This document shows positions 25,315 through 34,671 of a stretch of DNA of 64,000 nt, piece by piece. Source of the stretch: Dehalococcoidia bacterium. GTDB taxonomy: Bacteria; Chloroflexota; Dehalococcoidia; SpSt-223. The stretch lies in contig BPIC01000002.1 of the NCBI GenBank assembly GCA_026003895.1, positions 1 through 64,000 on the forward strand. The letters run 5' to 3'. A model generated the notes under the pieces. It searched no databases, had not been told where the DNA came from, and was given only the letters and a program-made list of their open reading frames with translations. The translations under genes were made by a program, and so were the position numbers. Within the stretch, counting starts at the first letter, position 1; every line of letters begins with the position of its first letter.

Positions 25315-26310
25315 ATGACGACTGCACGCGATCGTACGCTTACGCCCGGAGAATTTCGCGCCACCGCCGACGCCATTCAGCGTGAAGTCGCCAAGGTGAT
25401 TGTTGGCCAGTCCGAGATCGTTCGGCAGGTGCTGATCTCGCTCGTTTCCGGTGGTCATGTCTTGTTGGAGGGGGTGCCCGGCCTCGGCAAGACGATGATG
25501 GTCCGCACCCTCGCCGAAACGCTTGACCTCCACTTTAGCCGCATCCAGTTCACACCAGACTTGATGCCCTCCGACATCATCGGAACCAACATCATCGTCG
25601 AGGACGAGCACGGTCGCCGTTCGTTCCGCTTTCAGGAAGGGCCCGTCTTCGCCAATCTCGTCCTCGCTGATGAGATCAATCGTGCGACGCCAAAGACGCA
25701 AAGCGCCCTTCTCGAAGCGATGCAGGAGCACACCGTCACGATCAGCACGACGATCCACCGGCTGCCCAGCCCCTTTTTCGTGCTGGCCACGCAGAACCCC
25801 ATCGAGATGGAAGGCACCTACCCGCTGCCAGAGGCGCAACTGGACCGGTTCTTCTTCAAGCTCCACGTGGGCTATCCCCCTGCCAATGAGCTGGCCGAGA
25901 TCCTCGATCGGACGACGTCGGCGACCCACGCGGCCATCGAGAAGGTGGCCAACGGCGACCTCGTCGAACAGATGGGCGAGCTCGCGCGGGAAGTGCCGAT
26001 TGCCAGCCATGTGCGCGAATATGCTGTTCGGCTGCTGATGGCGACACACCCCGATCAGCCAGGCGCTCCGCCGATCGTCCGTCAGTATGTCCGCTACGGC
26101 TCCAGCCCACGCGGGGCCCAGGCGATGATCCTTGCCGCCAAGGTGCTGGCGCTCCTCGACGGCCGCTTCAATGTTGCCTTCGACGATTTACGTCAGGTGG
26201 CGTTCCCGGCGCTGCGCCACCGCATCATTCTCAACTTCCAGGGCGAAGCCGAGGGGATCACCACTGACCGCGTGCTCGAGGAGATTCTGCGCACCGTTCC
26301 CGAGGAGTAA
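25315..26310 (+). CDS. MoxR-family AAA+ ATPase
   Basis: A 331-residue AAA+ protein with Walker A GVPGLGKT at 53-60, Walker B LVLADEINR near 115-123, the helix-2 insert region TVTISTTIHRLPSPFFVLATQNP (sensor 1 Asn) and the MoxR signature GTYPLPEAQLDRFFFKL. RGAQAMILAAKVLALLDGR carries sensor 2. MoxR ATPases act with VWA or DUF58 proteins in assembling or activating enzyme complexes. The ATG at 25315 follows GAAGGAGC. Unusually, no DUF58, VWA or transglutaminase partner gene follows: 229 bases of non-coding sequence come next and then an opposing gene. Confidence 0.93.
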   Translation: MTTARDRTLTPGEFRATADAIQREVAKVIVGQSEIVRQVLISLVSGGHVLLEGVPGLGKTMMVRTLAETLDLHFSRIQFTPDLMPSDIIGTNIIVEDEHGRRSFRFQEGPVFANLVLADEINRATPKTQSALLEAMQEHTVTISTTIHRLPSPFFVLATQNPIEMEGTYPLPEAQLDRFFFKLHVGYPPANELAEILDRTTSATHAAIEKVANGDLVEQMGELAREVPIASHVREYAVRLLMATHPDQPGAPPIVRQYVRYGSSPRGAQAMILAAKVLALLDGRFNVAFDDLRQVAFPALRHRIILNFQGEAEGITTDRVLEEILRTVPEE

Positions 26311-26539
26311 GCGGACGGTCCGGGCGCCGCAGCGCTTTGCCCGCCGCATCCCGATCAGCGACCGTGGCGCTCCCAGCCGCCAGGCCCGAGGCGTTGTGGC
26401 CCTGTCTCCCGAACGACCGTGGCGCGGACTCGCCCGTTCTGCTGGCGTTCGATCGGCGCCGAGCATAGGTCGGCTCGGTCTTCAGGGCGGTTCGTAAGCC
26501 GGCGGATCACGCTGAGGTGCTGGCGAACCCGCGCCCGCG

Positions 26540-28116
26540 CTATTTCACCTTGTACATCGAATCGTAGTGAAAGTGATTGAACAGTGGTGGATCGAAGCCG
26601 CGGGTTTTCGGCGACGTGACGAAAATCGCATCGCGCACCAAGAGGAAGATGGCGGGCACGGCGTCGGCGACGACTTTGGTGGCCTGCTGCATGAGCGCTG
26701 CGCGCTTGGCCGGGTCGAGCTCGTTCACGATCTGCTCGTTCAGCCGTTCCTGTTCGGGAATGCAGAAATAGTTTGCCGACGGCGCAGCCCCTACCGGCTT
26801 ATTGCAGCCGATCGTCGAAAATTGCGACATGCCATTCGATTCGGCGAGCCCGAAGGCGAACAGATCCGCCTTGACGTAGTTATTCCGACCGTTCGAATAG
26901 TCAGCGAATGTCGCCCCCTCAAGCTGGATGATCTCGACCTCGACGCCCACCGCCTTCAAATCGCTCTGCACGGCAAGCGCGACCTCTTGCGGCAGGCTTG
27001 CCGGGTTCATCTGCAGCTGAAGCTTGAAGCCGTTGGCGTAGCCGGCTTGCGCGAGGAGCTGCTTCGCCTTGGCCACGTCGTATGGCCACGGTGGGATGCC
27101 ATCGTTCCAAGAGGGGCTATCTGGGACGAGCAGTTGGCCGCTCGCGCGAGCGTAGCCGCGAAAGATTGATTGGACGATCTGCTCCCGATTGACCGCATAG
27201 TTCAGCGCCTGCCGAACGCGGATGTCCTTCAGCGGTGTGTTCCGCGATTCGTAGGTGCCTTGAGGCATCATGATATTCACCGAGCTCCCAGGCCGGTTGA
27301 TGACGATCATGCCGCGCAGCTTGAGCTGATCGATCTGGTCGCCGGTGAAGATGCCGCCGATCAGGTCGAACTGGTCGGTCGTGATCCCGTTGATCATTTG
27401 GATCGTTTCCGGGATGTAGCGGATGATGATCTCGTCGTTGGCCGGCCTGCGGAATGGATGCGGTGTGGCGCGCTTCCGGTAGTGGGTCGAATCTTCGCGA
27501 ACGAAGCGGACGAGCTCATAGGGGCCCGAGCCGATCGGCTTTTCGCGGAACCCATCGTCGCCAACGCTCTCGTAATACTTTTTCGGCAGGATCATCAGGA
27601 AGTGGCCGCTGTTCGGCACCGACACGTCCGGAGCGCGGGTCGTGATCAGGACGGTTCGTGCGTCGCTCGCGGTCACGCTGGTGACGGACGGGAAGTAGGC
27701 GCGCTGCGGCCAATTTTTCTCGAGGATGAGATTGAGCGAGAAGACGACATCATCGGCGGTCAGAGGCTCGCCGTTCGAGAAGGTGAGATCCTCCCGGAGC
27801 TGAAACGTCCACGTTAGGCGGTCGGCGGAAAGGCTCCAGCGCTGAGCGACCGACGGTTGCACCGCGAATTTGGGGCCAAACTGGGTCAGATTGTCGTACA
27901 TCGGCCAGATGTTGTAGTTGTAGACGGTGCTCGCTTGCGGCGTGAGGAACTGATAAAAGTTCGAGACGGCGATCCGGAGTCACCTGGGTCTCGGCGCGTG
28001 TCTCGCCCGGGCTGCTTTGGCCCGCGCATCGCGGGCGATCCCGTGGACGGCGCGGGCGCTGCGCAGGCGGTCAGCAGCGCCGCGATGGCAAGGAGCGAGA
28101 TAGCCGTATGCTTCAT
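26540..28116 (-). pseudogene. Family 5 extracellular solute-binding lipoprotein, frameshifted in its N-terminal linker
   Basis: The 453 residues coded from 27901 down are a clean SBP_bac_5 (DppA/OppA-type) domain: LTFSNGEPLTADDVVFSL, IGSGPYELVRF, DIRVRQALNYAVNREQIV, and a closing HYDSMYKVK. The expected start at 28116 reads MKHTAISLLAIAALLTACAA with a lipobox at TAC, but two frame changes (near 28035 and near 27975, the latter removable by deleting one C) separate it from the conserved domain. The broken stretch is the linker SSPGETRAETQVT plus RIAVSNFYQFLTPQ. This looks like sequencing error, not decay. The protein would bind peptides or other solutes for an ABC importer whose permease genes are not present. 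Confidence 0.8.
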
Positions 28117-28204
28117 CGGTCCTCCAGCATCCTCGTTGGCGGAGTACCGAGTATTGCATACCAGGCATCTGACTGCTCGAATTGATTTGCGCCGGCGCTG
28201 GCCG

Positions 28205-29402
28205 CTAGAGGAAGCGGGTGCGAAACCACTCCATCGGCTCGACGGCGATGCCTGCGATCCGGATCTCGAAGTGGAGATGCGGCCCCGTCACCATGCCGGT
28301 TGCGCCCCGAAAGCCCGATCGGCTGGCCGCGATTCACCACCTCACCTGGCTTCACGTCGATCCGGGACAGGTGGTAATAGGTGCTGTGCACCCCGACGCC
28401 GTGGTCGAGGACGATGGCAGAGCCGCGCACCACGAGGGGTTGGGCGAAGACGACCCTGCCGCGGGCGACGGCGTTCACCGGCGTCCCGACCGGCACGTCA
28501 AAGTCTGTGCCCAGATGGCGACGCCGTTCCTGGCCGTTGTACGTTCGGTCGATGCCGAAGCCCGACGAAACCACGCCGCGCACTGGTTGCTCGAACGGGC
28601 CGTCCCAGAGCTTTTCATTCCCGCTGTTTGAGTAGTACTCCTCGAGCTGCTTCAACTCGAGGTCGTACTGGCCGGAGGTGAAGAACCGGAAGAACTCCGG
28701 CGAAAGGACGATCTGCTCCGAGTGGAAGCTCCCCCGCGTCACTTGTAACGGTGTTTCGAGCGTGGACCTCGTTCCCGGCGCGATCTTTGGCGACCAGCTT
28801 CAGCGTCCGGATGCCGACCGGCGCCCCGGCCGTCGAGGCCGACGAAGGCCACGTAGGTACCGGCGGCTTCGGTAAAGTAGATCGGGTTCGCCTCGCCATG
28901 GTGGAGCGCGAGTTGGACCGGCTCATTGGCGCGCGCTTGGAGCAGGAGCGTCCGTCCTTGGGCGGCCGCCGGCGCTCGGGTCTCGAGGATGACCTGGGGG
29001 CGGCGTGTTGTCGGTCGTGAACGTCGCTTCGGCCCAGCGGACGTTGCGCCGGAGTGATCCATCGGCGACGGCGACCCGAATCTGGTGCTCGCCGTCGCGG
29101 AGCAGCTTGGTGTCGATGGACATCAACTGTGCCGGCTCGACGGGCCGCCCATCGAGGGTCGCCTCGACGAACGACCAGCTTGGCGTTTCGCCGACTTCGA
29201 CGCCGATCGTGATGGGGCCCCGACTGACGTTCTCAGGGACGGCCAGCCGAACCTCGGGCGGCGTCCGGTTGGTGAGCCACCAGCCAGCAAGGCCGAGGAC
29301 GTCCCGTCCTGGGGGAGAGGCGATGGCTGCCGCACCGACGGCGCCGGCGCCTCCCAAGAGGAACGCCCGGCGCGAGATGCCTCGGGAGCGCCGACGCCGC
29401 AT
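28205..29402 (-). pseudogene. M23-type metallopeptidase with Tat-like signal, interrupted by four frameshifts
   Basis: Joining frames gives one protein of about 395 residues. It starts at 29402 (MRRRRSRGISRRAFLLGGAG, where SRRAFLL is a Tat motif), has two Ig-like beta domains (one with RTLKLVAKDRAGNEV), then LytM/M23: GFGIDRTYNGQERRRHLGTD, HGVGVHSTYYHLS, and after a last frame change GPHLHFEIR, whose HLH is the zinc motif. Breaks lie near 28993 (in a run of C), 28825, 28743 and 28305. All catalytic residues are present across frames, so assembly error is the simpler explanation. The enzyme would cut peptidoglycan stem peptides outside the cell. It lies directly behind the small gene at 29404. 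Confidence 0.75.
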
Positions 29403-29403
29403 G

Positions 29404-29607
29404 TTAGGTCCAGGTAACGATGGAGGGATCGTCCACAAGCCCGCGCTCGACGGCGATCTCACGGACGCGGAGGAGGGTGGCGTTGACCTCGTCGGTCAGC
29501 ATCTCCCACTGGGGTTTGGCGACTTCATCCTTGTAATACGGCGAGTTGACCCGCAGCACCTTCTTGGTCTCTTTGTTGAACCAAATGCCGTTGATCGGCC
29601 GATCCAT
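29404..29607 (-). CDS. Small hypothetical protein, 67 residues
   Basis: An ATG at 29607 with GGAGG six bases upstream opens MDRPINGIWFNKETKKVLRV. The product is soluble, mixed charge, with WFNKETKK and PYYKDEVAKPQWEML segments and no cysteines. The stop is one base from the M23 peptidase start, so the two form an operon. No family is recognised; composition and ribosome site argue for a real gene. Confidence 0.6.
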   Translation of the reverse strand: MDRPINGIWFNKETKKVLRVNSPYYKDEVAKPQWEMLTDEVNATLLRVREIAVERGLVDDPSIVTWT

Positions 29608-29731
29608 ACATCCTCCGGGGAAGCGGCCGGATTATACCGAGCCGACATTCCGCGGAACCAGACGCTGGCCGTTGACAGGCCTCCAAGACCGTCCGTACCA
29701 TCCCTGCGAGCCACCGCGAAGGAGCATTTCC

Positions 29732-31158
29732 GTGACCAGCCAAGCAACCCATCGAATCGAGAAGGACTCCCTCGGCACGATGGAAGTGCCGGCAACCGCC
29801 TATTACGGGGCGCAGACGCGCCGCGCCGAGTTGAACTTCCCGATTAGCGATCTCCGACTGAACCGTCGATTCTTGCGCGCCCTCGCCCAGATCAAGCGAG
29901 CGGCGGCCGAGGTGAACCGCGATCTTGGCTTGCTCGACGCTCGCATCGCCGACGCGATCGTTCAGGCGGCCAACGAGGTGGCCGGAAGGCAAGCTCCATT
30001 CGCCACTTCGTCGTGGATGTCTTCCAGACCGGCTCCGGCACCTCGACCAACATGAATCTGCCAACGAGGTGCATCGTCCAACCGGGCGATCGAGCTCCTC
30101 GGCGGCACGCGCGGGTCGAAGCATCCCGTCCATCCGAACGACCACGTCAATCTCGGGCAGTCGTCCAACGACGCCATTCCCACGGCGATGCAGGTCGCGG
30201 CGCTCACCGCAATCACGCGACGATCTGCTGCCGGCGCTGCGAGCGGCTGCCGCGGATTCGCTCGCTCGCAAGACCGAGGAGTTTTGGCCGGTGATCAAGA
30301 CCGGGCGCACGCACCTGCAGGACGCCACGCCGATCCGCCTGGGGCAGGAGTTTCAGCGGCTATGCGGCGCAGGTCGCGCACGGCGATCCCGCCTGCGGCA
30401 TGCTCAGGAGGAGCTGCGCGAGGTGCCGCTCGGCGGCACGGCCGTCGGCACGGGCATCAACACGCACCCGGACTTCGCCCGGCGCGTCTGCGAGAGCTGC
30501 GCGCGCTGGACCGGTCGACCTTCCGCGAGACGGCAACCACTTCCAGGCCCAGACGACCATCGACGCGTTGGTCGAGGCGAGCGGGGCCTCCGCACGTGGC
30601 CGTCAGCTTCATGAAGATCGCGAACGACATCCGCTGGCTGGGCTCCGGCCCGCGCGCCGGGCTCGGCGAGCTGCGCTGCCGGCCGTCCAGCCCGGCAGCT
30701 CGATCATGCCGGGCAAGGTCAACCCGGTCATCGTGGAAAGCTTGTTGATGGTCTGCGCCCAAGTGATCGGCAACCATACGACGATCACGATTTGTGGCCA
30801 ATGGGGCAACTTCGAACTGAACGTCATGATGCCGGTCGCCGCCTACAACCTGCTCCAATCGATCGAACTGCTGGCCAAGGCGAGCGAAAACTTTGCCCGC
30901 CAGTGCGTTGACGGGCTGAAGGCCACCGAACGCGGGCCGGAGATGGTCGAGAAAGGGCTGGCGATCTGCACCGGCCTCGCACCACGAATCGGCTACGACG
31001 CCGCTGCCGAAATCTCCAAGGAAGCGTTCAGGACGGGGCGGACGATCCGCGAAGTAGCACGCGAGCGCACCAACTTGACCGAGGAGGAGCTCGACGAACT
31101 ACTCGATCCCGTCGCCATGACCGAGCCGGGGCTTGGCTCCGGCGTGGCTGTCGGCTAG
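29732..31158 (+). pseudogene. fumC: Class II fumarate hydratase, frame broken by many indels
   Basis: The start GTG at 29732 follows AAGGAG and reads through MEVPATAYYGAQTRRAELNF, the FumC N-terminus. From about 29990 to 30680 the frame changes at least a dozen times, yet each piece is well conserved: [54 protein letters not shown] and, back in frame, [11 protein letters not shown], the family signature with the catalytic loop Ser. The last 460 bases are clean. Such dense pure indels without substitutions point to poor assembly over this stretch. The enzyme interconverts fumarate and malate in the TCA cycle. It is followed by a methyltransferase gene on the same strand. Confidence 0.85.
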
Positions 31159-31173
31159 CGAAGGAGGGGGACG

Positions 31174-32223
31174 ATGCCGGAGCAATGGGGCACAACGCCG
31201 CAAGCGGCAGAGCGCGAAGACGATAGCTATCTCTATTTCGCGGAAGGGCTTCGCTCCTTCACACAGAAGCAGGTTGCCCCGGTGATGACCAGGATCGCCG
31301 AAGCGGTGCTCGCCGAAGCCCCACCCACGTCGCTCGACGACGTCAAGCGCCGGCTCGACCCGCTGCCGATCGTTGCCTCGCGCAACCGGCTGATGCGCTC
31401 CACTCAGGAGATGAAATGGGTTGGCATCAACGAGACCTACCGCAAGCGCGAGGCCGAGCTCCTCGCGGCGCTTGACGCGGCCGATCGCGCTGGCCCGGGT
31501 TCGGTGCGCTACGACCCGAACTTTGACTACCCGGCCTACTTCCGCGAGAGCCGCTTTCATCTCCAGCCCGGCGGTTATTGGACCGACCCGCTCGCCGGGT
31601 TCTTCTACCACTACGGCACTAAGGTCTTTTTCACCGGACGGAACAACGACGATGACCTGCAGCGCGAACTGGTGGCTCTGATCCCGACGCCGGCGGATGG
31701 CGAGGTGCGGCGAGTTCTCGACCTCGGCTGCTCAGCCGGCCAGAGCGCGACGGCGCTCAAGGAACGGTTCCCTCAGGCCGAGGTGTGGGGAATTGACATC
31801 TCGGCTCCAATGGTCCGCTACGCGCACTACCGAGCCATTACGATGGGCTTGGAAGTCCATTTTGCCCAGATGAAGGCCGAGGAGCTCGAATTCCCCGATG
31901 CCAGTATGGACATCGTCTGGGCGTTCATCCTCTTTCACGAGGTGCCGGTGGAGATCGGCCAGCAAATCGTTCGCGAGGCCTACCGCGTCCTGCGGCCTGG
32001 TGGCGTCTTTGCCCTCGCGGACTTTCCGAATCGCCCGCCGGAGCAAGCCGCGACCGTCGCCGGCTACGTCCGTGATTTCGACACGAACCACAACGGCGAG
32101 CGCTTCGGCAGCGCCTTCGTCTACTCCGACTTTGTCGGGGCGATGCGGCGAGCCGGCTTTTCGTCGGTCAACCCCGACGCTGCGCCGGGCAATTGGATTC
32201 CAGTCCGGGTGTGCGTGAAGTAG
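31174..32223 (+). CDS. Class I SAM-dependent methyltransferase
   Basis: A 349-residue protein with GAAGGAGGGGG before the ATG. A helical N-terminal third (about 1-160, with FAEGLRSFTQKQVAPVM) precedes a standard Rossmann methyltransferase: VLDLGCSAGQSATAL is motif I, VWGIDISAPMVRYA motif II, AEELEFPDASMDIVWAF the adenine contact, and EAYRVLRPGGVFALADF motif IV/V. A substrate-binding N-domain with SAM domain after it is common in small-molecule O- or C-methyltransferases; the substrate is unknown. It follows fumC by 15 bases and may be cotranscribed. Confidence 0.88.
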   Translation: MPEQWGTTPQAAEREDDSYLYFAEGLRSFTQKQVAPVMTRIAEAVLAEAPPTSLDDVKRRLDPLPIVASRNRLMRSTQEMKWVGINETYRKREAELLAALDAADRAGPGSVRYDPNFDYPAYFRESRFHLQPGGYWTDPLAGFFYHYGTKVFFTGRNNDDDLQRELVALIPTPADGEVRRVLDLGCSAGQSATALKERFPQAEVWGIDISAPMVRYAHYRAITMGLEVHFAQMKAEELEFPDASMDIVWAFILFHEVPVEIGQQIVREAYRVLRPGGVFALADFPNRPPEQAATVAGYVRDFDTNHNGERFGSAFVYSDFVGAMRRAGFSSVNPDAAPGNWIPVRVCVK

Positions 32224-32248
32224 ACGGCGGACTGTCGTCCCCGCCGTC
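32223..32248 (+). terminator. Weak terminator-like hairpin after the methyltransferase
   Basis: GACGGCGG and CCGCCGTC form an eight-pair stem around a ten-base loop right at the methyltransferase stop, without a T-run. The region from here to 32520 is otherwise empty of credible genes; frames in it are Arg/Ala-rich shadows. Confidence 0.35.
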
Positions 32249-32520
32249 TCCTGCCCCCAATCAGGCGACGCTGGAGCGACCCTCGTCACTCTCGGCGTGC
32301 GGCCGGCTGGTCTGGCTGGCGCTGGGAGGGCGGCCAGACGTCTCCTCGTGGCCCCACGGGCGGCACGAGCGTTCCGGCGGGCTGGCCGGGGGTCTCACGC
32401 GTTCGTGTCTCAGTGGCGACGACAACTACCGAATGTCGAAGGCGCTCAGCAGTTCCAGCGGAGGCACCTGACACTGCGACCCGATGACCGCCCTTCCTCG
32501 ACGGCGGGCAGGCGAACGGG

Positions 32521-32913
32521 CTAGAAACTCCGCTCGAACATCAGCCAGGAAGCGTACTGATTGGTCGGGTTGATCCAGCCGTTTTTCAGGTTGACGAACC
32601 ATTCGGCGCCGATCCAGACGCCGTTTTCGCGCAGGGCAAAGTGAACGAGGTAGCGCCGATCGCCGAGATCTTGGGCGCTCCAGCCGACAATTTCTTGGGT
32701 CTGGCCGGCGAGGCGGGAGTTTTCGATGACCGTGGCGATTCGATCGTCGATGGTCTGGGGGCGGCCGGGCACCGGCTCGTAGCGGCGGACAAGCTGGATG
32801 GCGGCTTGATCGTCGGGGAGTTCCGGCTCGCTCGACACCGGCGAGAGCCCACCGCTGCGCAGCACAAGCACGACCAGCGCCAAAATCACGGCGCCGAAAA
32901 TGGCCCCTCTCAC
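32521..32913 (-). CDS. Hypothetical protein with N-terminal membrane anchor
   Basis: A 130-residue protein: an N-terminal helix (GAIFGAVILALVVLVL) acts as anchor or signal, followed by an outer domain of about 100 residues with aromatic pairs (YLVHFALRENGVWIGAEWFVN) and NPTNQYASWLMFER at the end. It would face outside the membrane. The GTG at 32913 is the only start that includes the helix. It is on the same strand as the deacetylase upstream, 60 bases away. No family is recognised. Confidence 0.6.
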   Translation of the reverse strand: MRGAIFGAVILALVVLVLRSGGLSPVSSEPELPDDQAAIQLVRRYEPVPGRPQTIDDRIATVIENSRLAGQTQEIVGWSAQDLGDRRYLVHFALRENGVWIGAEWFVNLKNGWINPTNQYASWLMFERSF

Positions 32914-32972
32914 GACCCGCCCGCCTTCGCCAAAGAGTCCGGGCCTGATTGTACCAGAGGGCGTGGGGCGCG

Positions 32973-33782
32973 CTAGTCCGCGAACAGGTGACTCAGCGTG
33001 ACGATGGACAGGCCCCTCGCCTGCAGCCGCTGAATGATCTGAGGAAGCACTGCCGCCGTTTGCGGCGAGTCGAGATGTTGGACCACGATCGAGCCACCCG
33101 CTGCGCGATTGGAGACGATGTTGAGCACGTCAGCGTTCGAGTAGTCCGTGCGCCAGTCGCCCGAATCGAGCGTCCAGTAGACGGAGTAGTAGCCTTGGCT
33201 GCCAATCACCGCGAGGACGCGTGCGTCGCGGTTCCCGAAGGGCGGCCGGAACCAGGGTTTGGTCGATTTGCCAGTCAATCCGACGACCAGCTCCTCGGTA
33301 CGCTGGATCTCGGCAATCATCGCTGGCGAGCTCAGCTTCGTGAACTCGGGATGGGAATAGCTATGGTTCGCCAGTTCGTGGCCATCGGCGCCGATCCGCT
33401 TCGTCAACTCGGGGTAGCGCTCCGCCCACTGGCCCGTGAGGAACATCGTCACCTTCAGGTTCGCCGCTTTCAGCGCATCCAAGATCGCGGGCGTGTGCCG
33501 TGCGCCCGCCCCGGCATCGAACGTGAGTGCCACCTTGCTGGACGCGATGTCGCCACGAACGATCTCCGGTGCCCCCTCTGGTGGCGGGAGTCGGAGGCGA
33601 GCCGCTTCGGGCGTGGGGGTTGTGGTGGGAGGAACGAGCGTCGGGGCAATCGTGGGCGTCGGCGCCGGGGAGAGCGTGGCGGTGGCGACCGGCGGCTCCG
33701 CTGAATGAGCGGCGGGCGAGGCTGGCGCTCCCGAGCCGCACTGGATCAAGAAGCCGAAAAGCATACAGATGAGGCCTTCCAT
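32973..33782 (-). CDS. NodB-type polysaccharide deacetylase
   Basis: A 269-residue protein. After an N-terminal hydrophobic segment with FLIQC (a possible lipoprotein Cys at 15) and a Pro/Thr linker to about 65, the NodB domain shows ALTFDAGAG at 85-93, HSYSHPEF, RPPFGNRD, TLDSGDWRT and HLDSPQTAAVLPQII. The usual TFDDG reads TFDAG, losing one metal-binding Asp while keeping the general-base Asp, as some family members do. It removes acetyl groups from cell-wall or capsular sugars outside the cell. The ATG at 33782 is selected by the signal sequence. Upstream sequence to 33820 is a short gap after the CinA-domain gene. Confidence 0.83.
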   Translation of the reverse strand: MEGLICMLFGFLIQCGSGAPASPAAHSAEPPVATATLSPAPTPTIAPTLVPPTTTPTPEAARLRLPPPEGAPEIVRGDIASSKVALTFDAGAGARHTPAILDALKAANLKVTMFLTGQWAERYPELTKRIGADGHELANHSYSHPEFTKLSSPAMIAEIQRTEELVVGLTGKSTKPWFRPPFGNRDARVLAVIGSQGYYSVYWTLDSGDWRTDYSNADVLNIVSNRAAGGSIVVQHLDSPQTAAVLPQIIQRLQARGLSIVTLSHLFAD

Positions 33783-33820
33783 CGACCGCTCCCACCGGCA
33801 TGCCGGCTCGGCGATCCTAG

Positions 33821-34318
33821 CTAGCTTCCCTGCTTCGTCGCAAGCGTTTCTCGGTCTTCCAGCACTTCGGCGAGCAGGCGAATGGCCTCGCGGGCGAAGC
33901 CACGCATCGTGGCGCGCCGGCCCCGCGTCGAGAGTTGCACGGTGGCGCTGCGGCGGAAGGTCGGGCCAACCACCGCGAGGCAAGTAAGGCCGGCCGGCTT
34001 GGCGGAGCGGCGTCCGGTTTGGGGGCCGGCAATGCCGCTCTCGGCTATTGCCCAGTCTGCGTCGAGGATCTGGCGCGTGGCCTCCGCGAGACGAAGCGCC
34101 GCTTCCTCGCTCACCGCGCCACCGGGGCCGAGTTCGTCCAGCCCGAGCAGTGCCCGGCGCGCCGCCGGGCTATAGGGCACAATGCCGCCGCGCACCCACG
34201 CCGATGCCCCGGGGATACCAAGCAAGGTAGCGACGATCAGCCCGCCTGCTGAGGTTTCGACCACCGCGACGGTCTCGCCGCGGCGCAGGAGGGCGCGTCC
34301 GACCTGTGTTGCCGTCAT
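33821..34318 (-). CDS. CinA C-terminal-type protein (nicotinamide-nucleotide amidase family)
   Basis: A 165-residue stand-alone CinA C-domain. VAVVETSAGGLIVATLLGIPGAS holds the family Thr/Ser of the active site, VSEEAALRLAEATRQILDADWAIAESGIAGP is the second conserved block, and GLTCLAVVGP the third. PncC enzymes deamidate NMN to nicotinate mononucleotide in pyridine-nucleotide recycling. The first block reads ETSAGG where the family usually has ESCTGG or ESSTGG, a small change. It is divergent from the hypothetical gene at 34360, with starts 42 bases apart. Confidence 0.85.
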   Translation of the reverse strand: MTATQVGRALLRRGETVAVVETSAGGLIVATLLGIPGASAWVRGGIVPYSPAARRALLGLDELGPGGAVSEEAALRLAEATRQILDADWAIAESGIAGPQTGRRSAKPAGLTCLAVVGPTFRRSATVQLSTRGRRATMRGFAREAIRLLAEVLEDRETLATKQGS

Positions 34319-34345
34319 CGACCGAGGCGAGGCTGGTCGCCGGTT

Positions 34346-34353
34346 GCTACAAT
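34346..34353 (+). promoter_or_regulatory. Extended -10 box for a leaderless message
   Basis: TGCTACAAT (TACAAT at 34348-34353, with the extended TG two bases upstream) ends six bases before the ATG at 34360. There is no clear -35 and no ribosome site, in agreement with an extended -10 promoter that starts transcription at the start codon. Confidence 0.4.
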
Positions 34354-34359
34354 CGCTCT

Positions 34360-34671
34360 ATGGAGCCAAGCTGGGATATCGAAACGACCGGGACGATTCA
34401 CGCCGTCGACCGCGATGCTCCGGCAGCGCGCGTTCGTTGCCAGATCTGGATCATCCCACCATCCCCGTCGCTGCCAGGCAAATGGGGCGGCCGGATGGAG
34501 GTGATCGAGGCGTTCGACCTCCGCGCGTCGGATTTTCTGTTCCGGCTGGTACTCGACGATGGCCGAACGGCCGATTGCTTTGCCGATTTTGACCTGGGCA
34601 GCGGAATCGGGCTGATCGACGGCAACGGACCACCCCCGCTTGCTAGCGAGATGCCGGCCAGAGAGTCTTGA
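34360..34671 (+). CDS. Hypothetical protein, 103 residues
   Basis: A small soluble beta-rich protein: RVRCQIWIIPPSPSLPGKW and FLFRLVLDDGRTADCFADFDL suggest an OB- or SH3-like barrel. It starts six bases past an extended -10 box and has no ribosome site. It overlaps the convergent hypothetical gene at 34643 by 29 bases. No family recognised. Confidence 0.55.
   Translation: MEPSWDIETTGTIHAVDRDAPAARVRCQIWIIPPSPSLPGKWGGRMEVIEAFDLRASDFLFRLVLDDGRTADCFADFDLGSGIGLIDGNGPPPLASEMPARES

Noticed and set aside
29990..30690. Programmed frameshifting or true decay in fumC
   Set aside because: At least a dozen changes with no slippery-site pattern and conserved residues throughout indicate sequence error.
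32286..32524. Short frames in the gap between methyltransferase and the hypothetical gene
   Set aside because: Arg/Ala/Gly-rich, no ribosome site, no hydrophobic or domain pattern.
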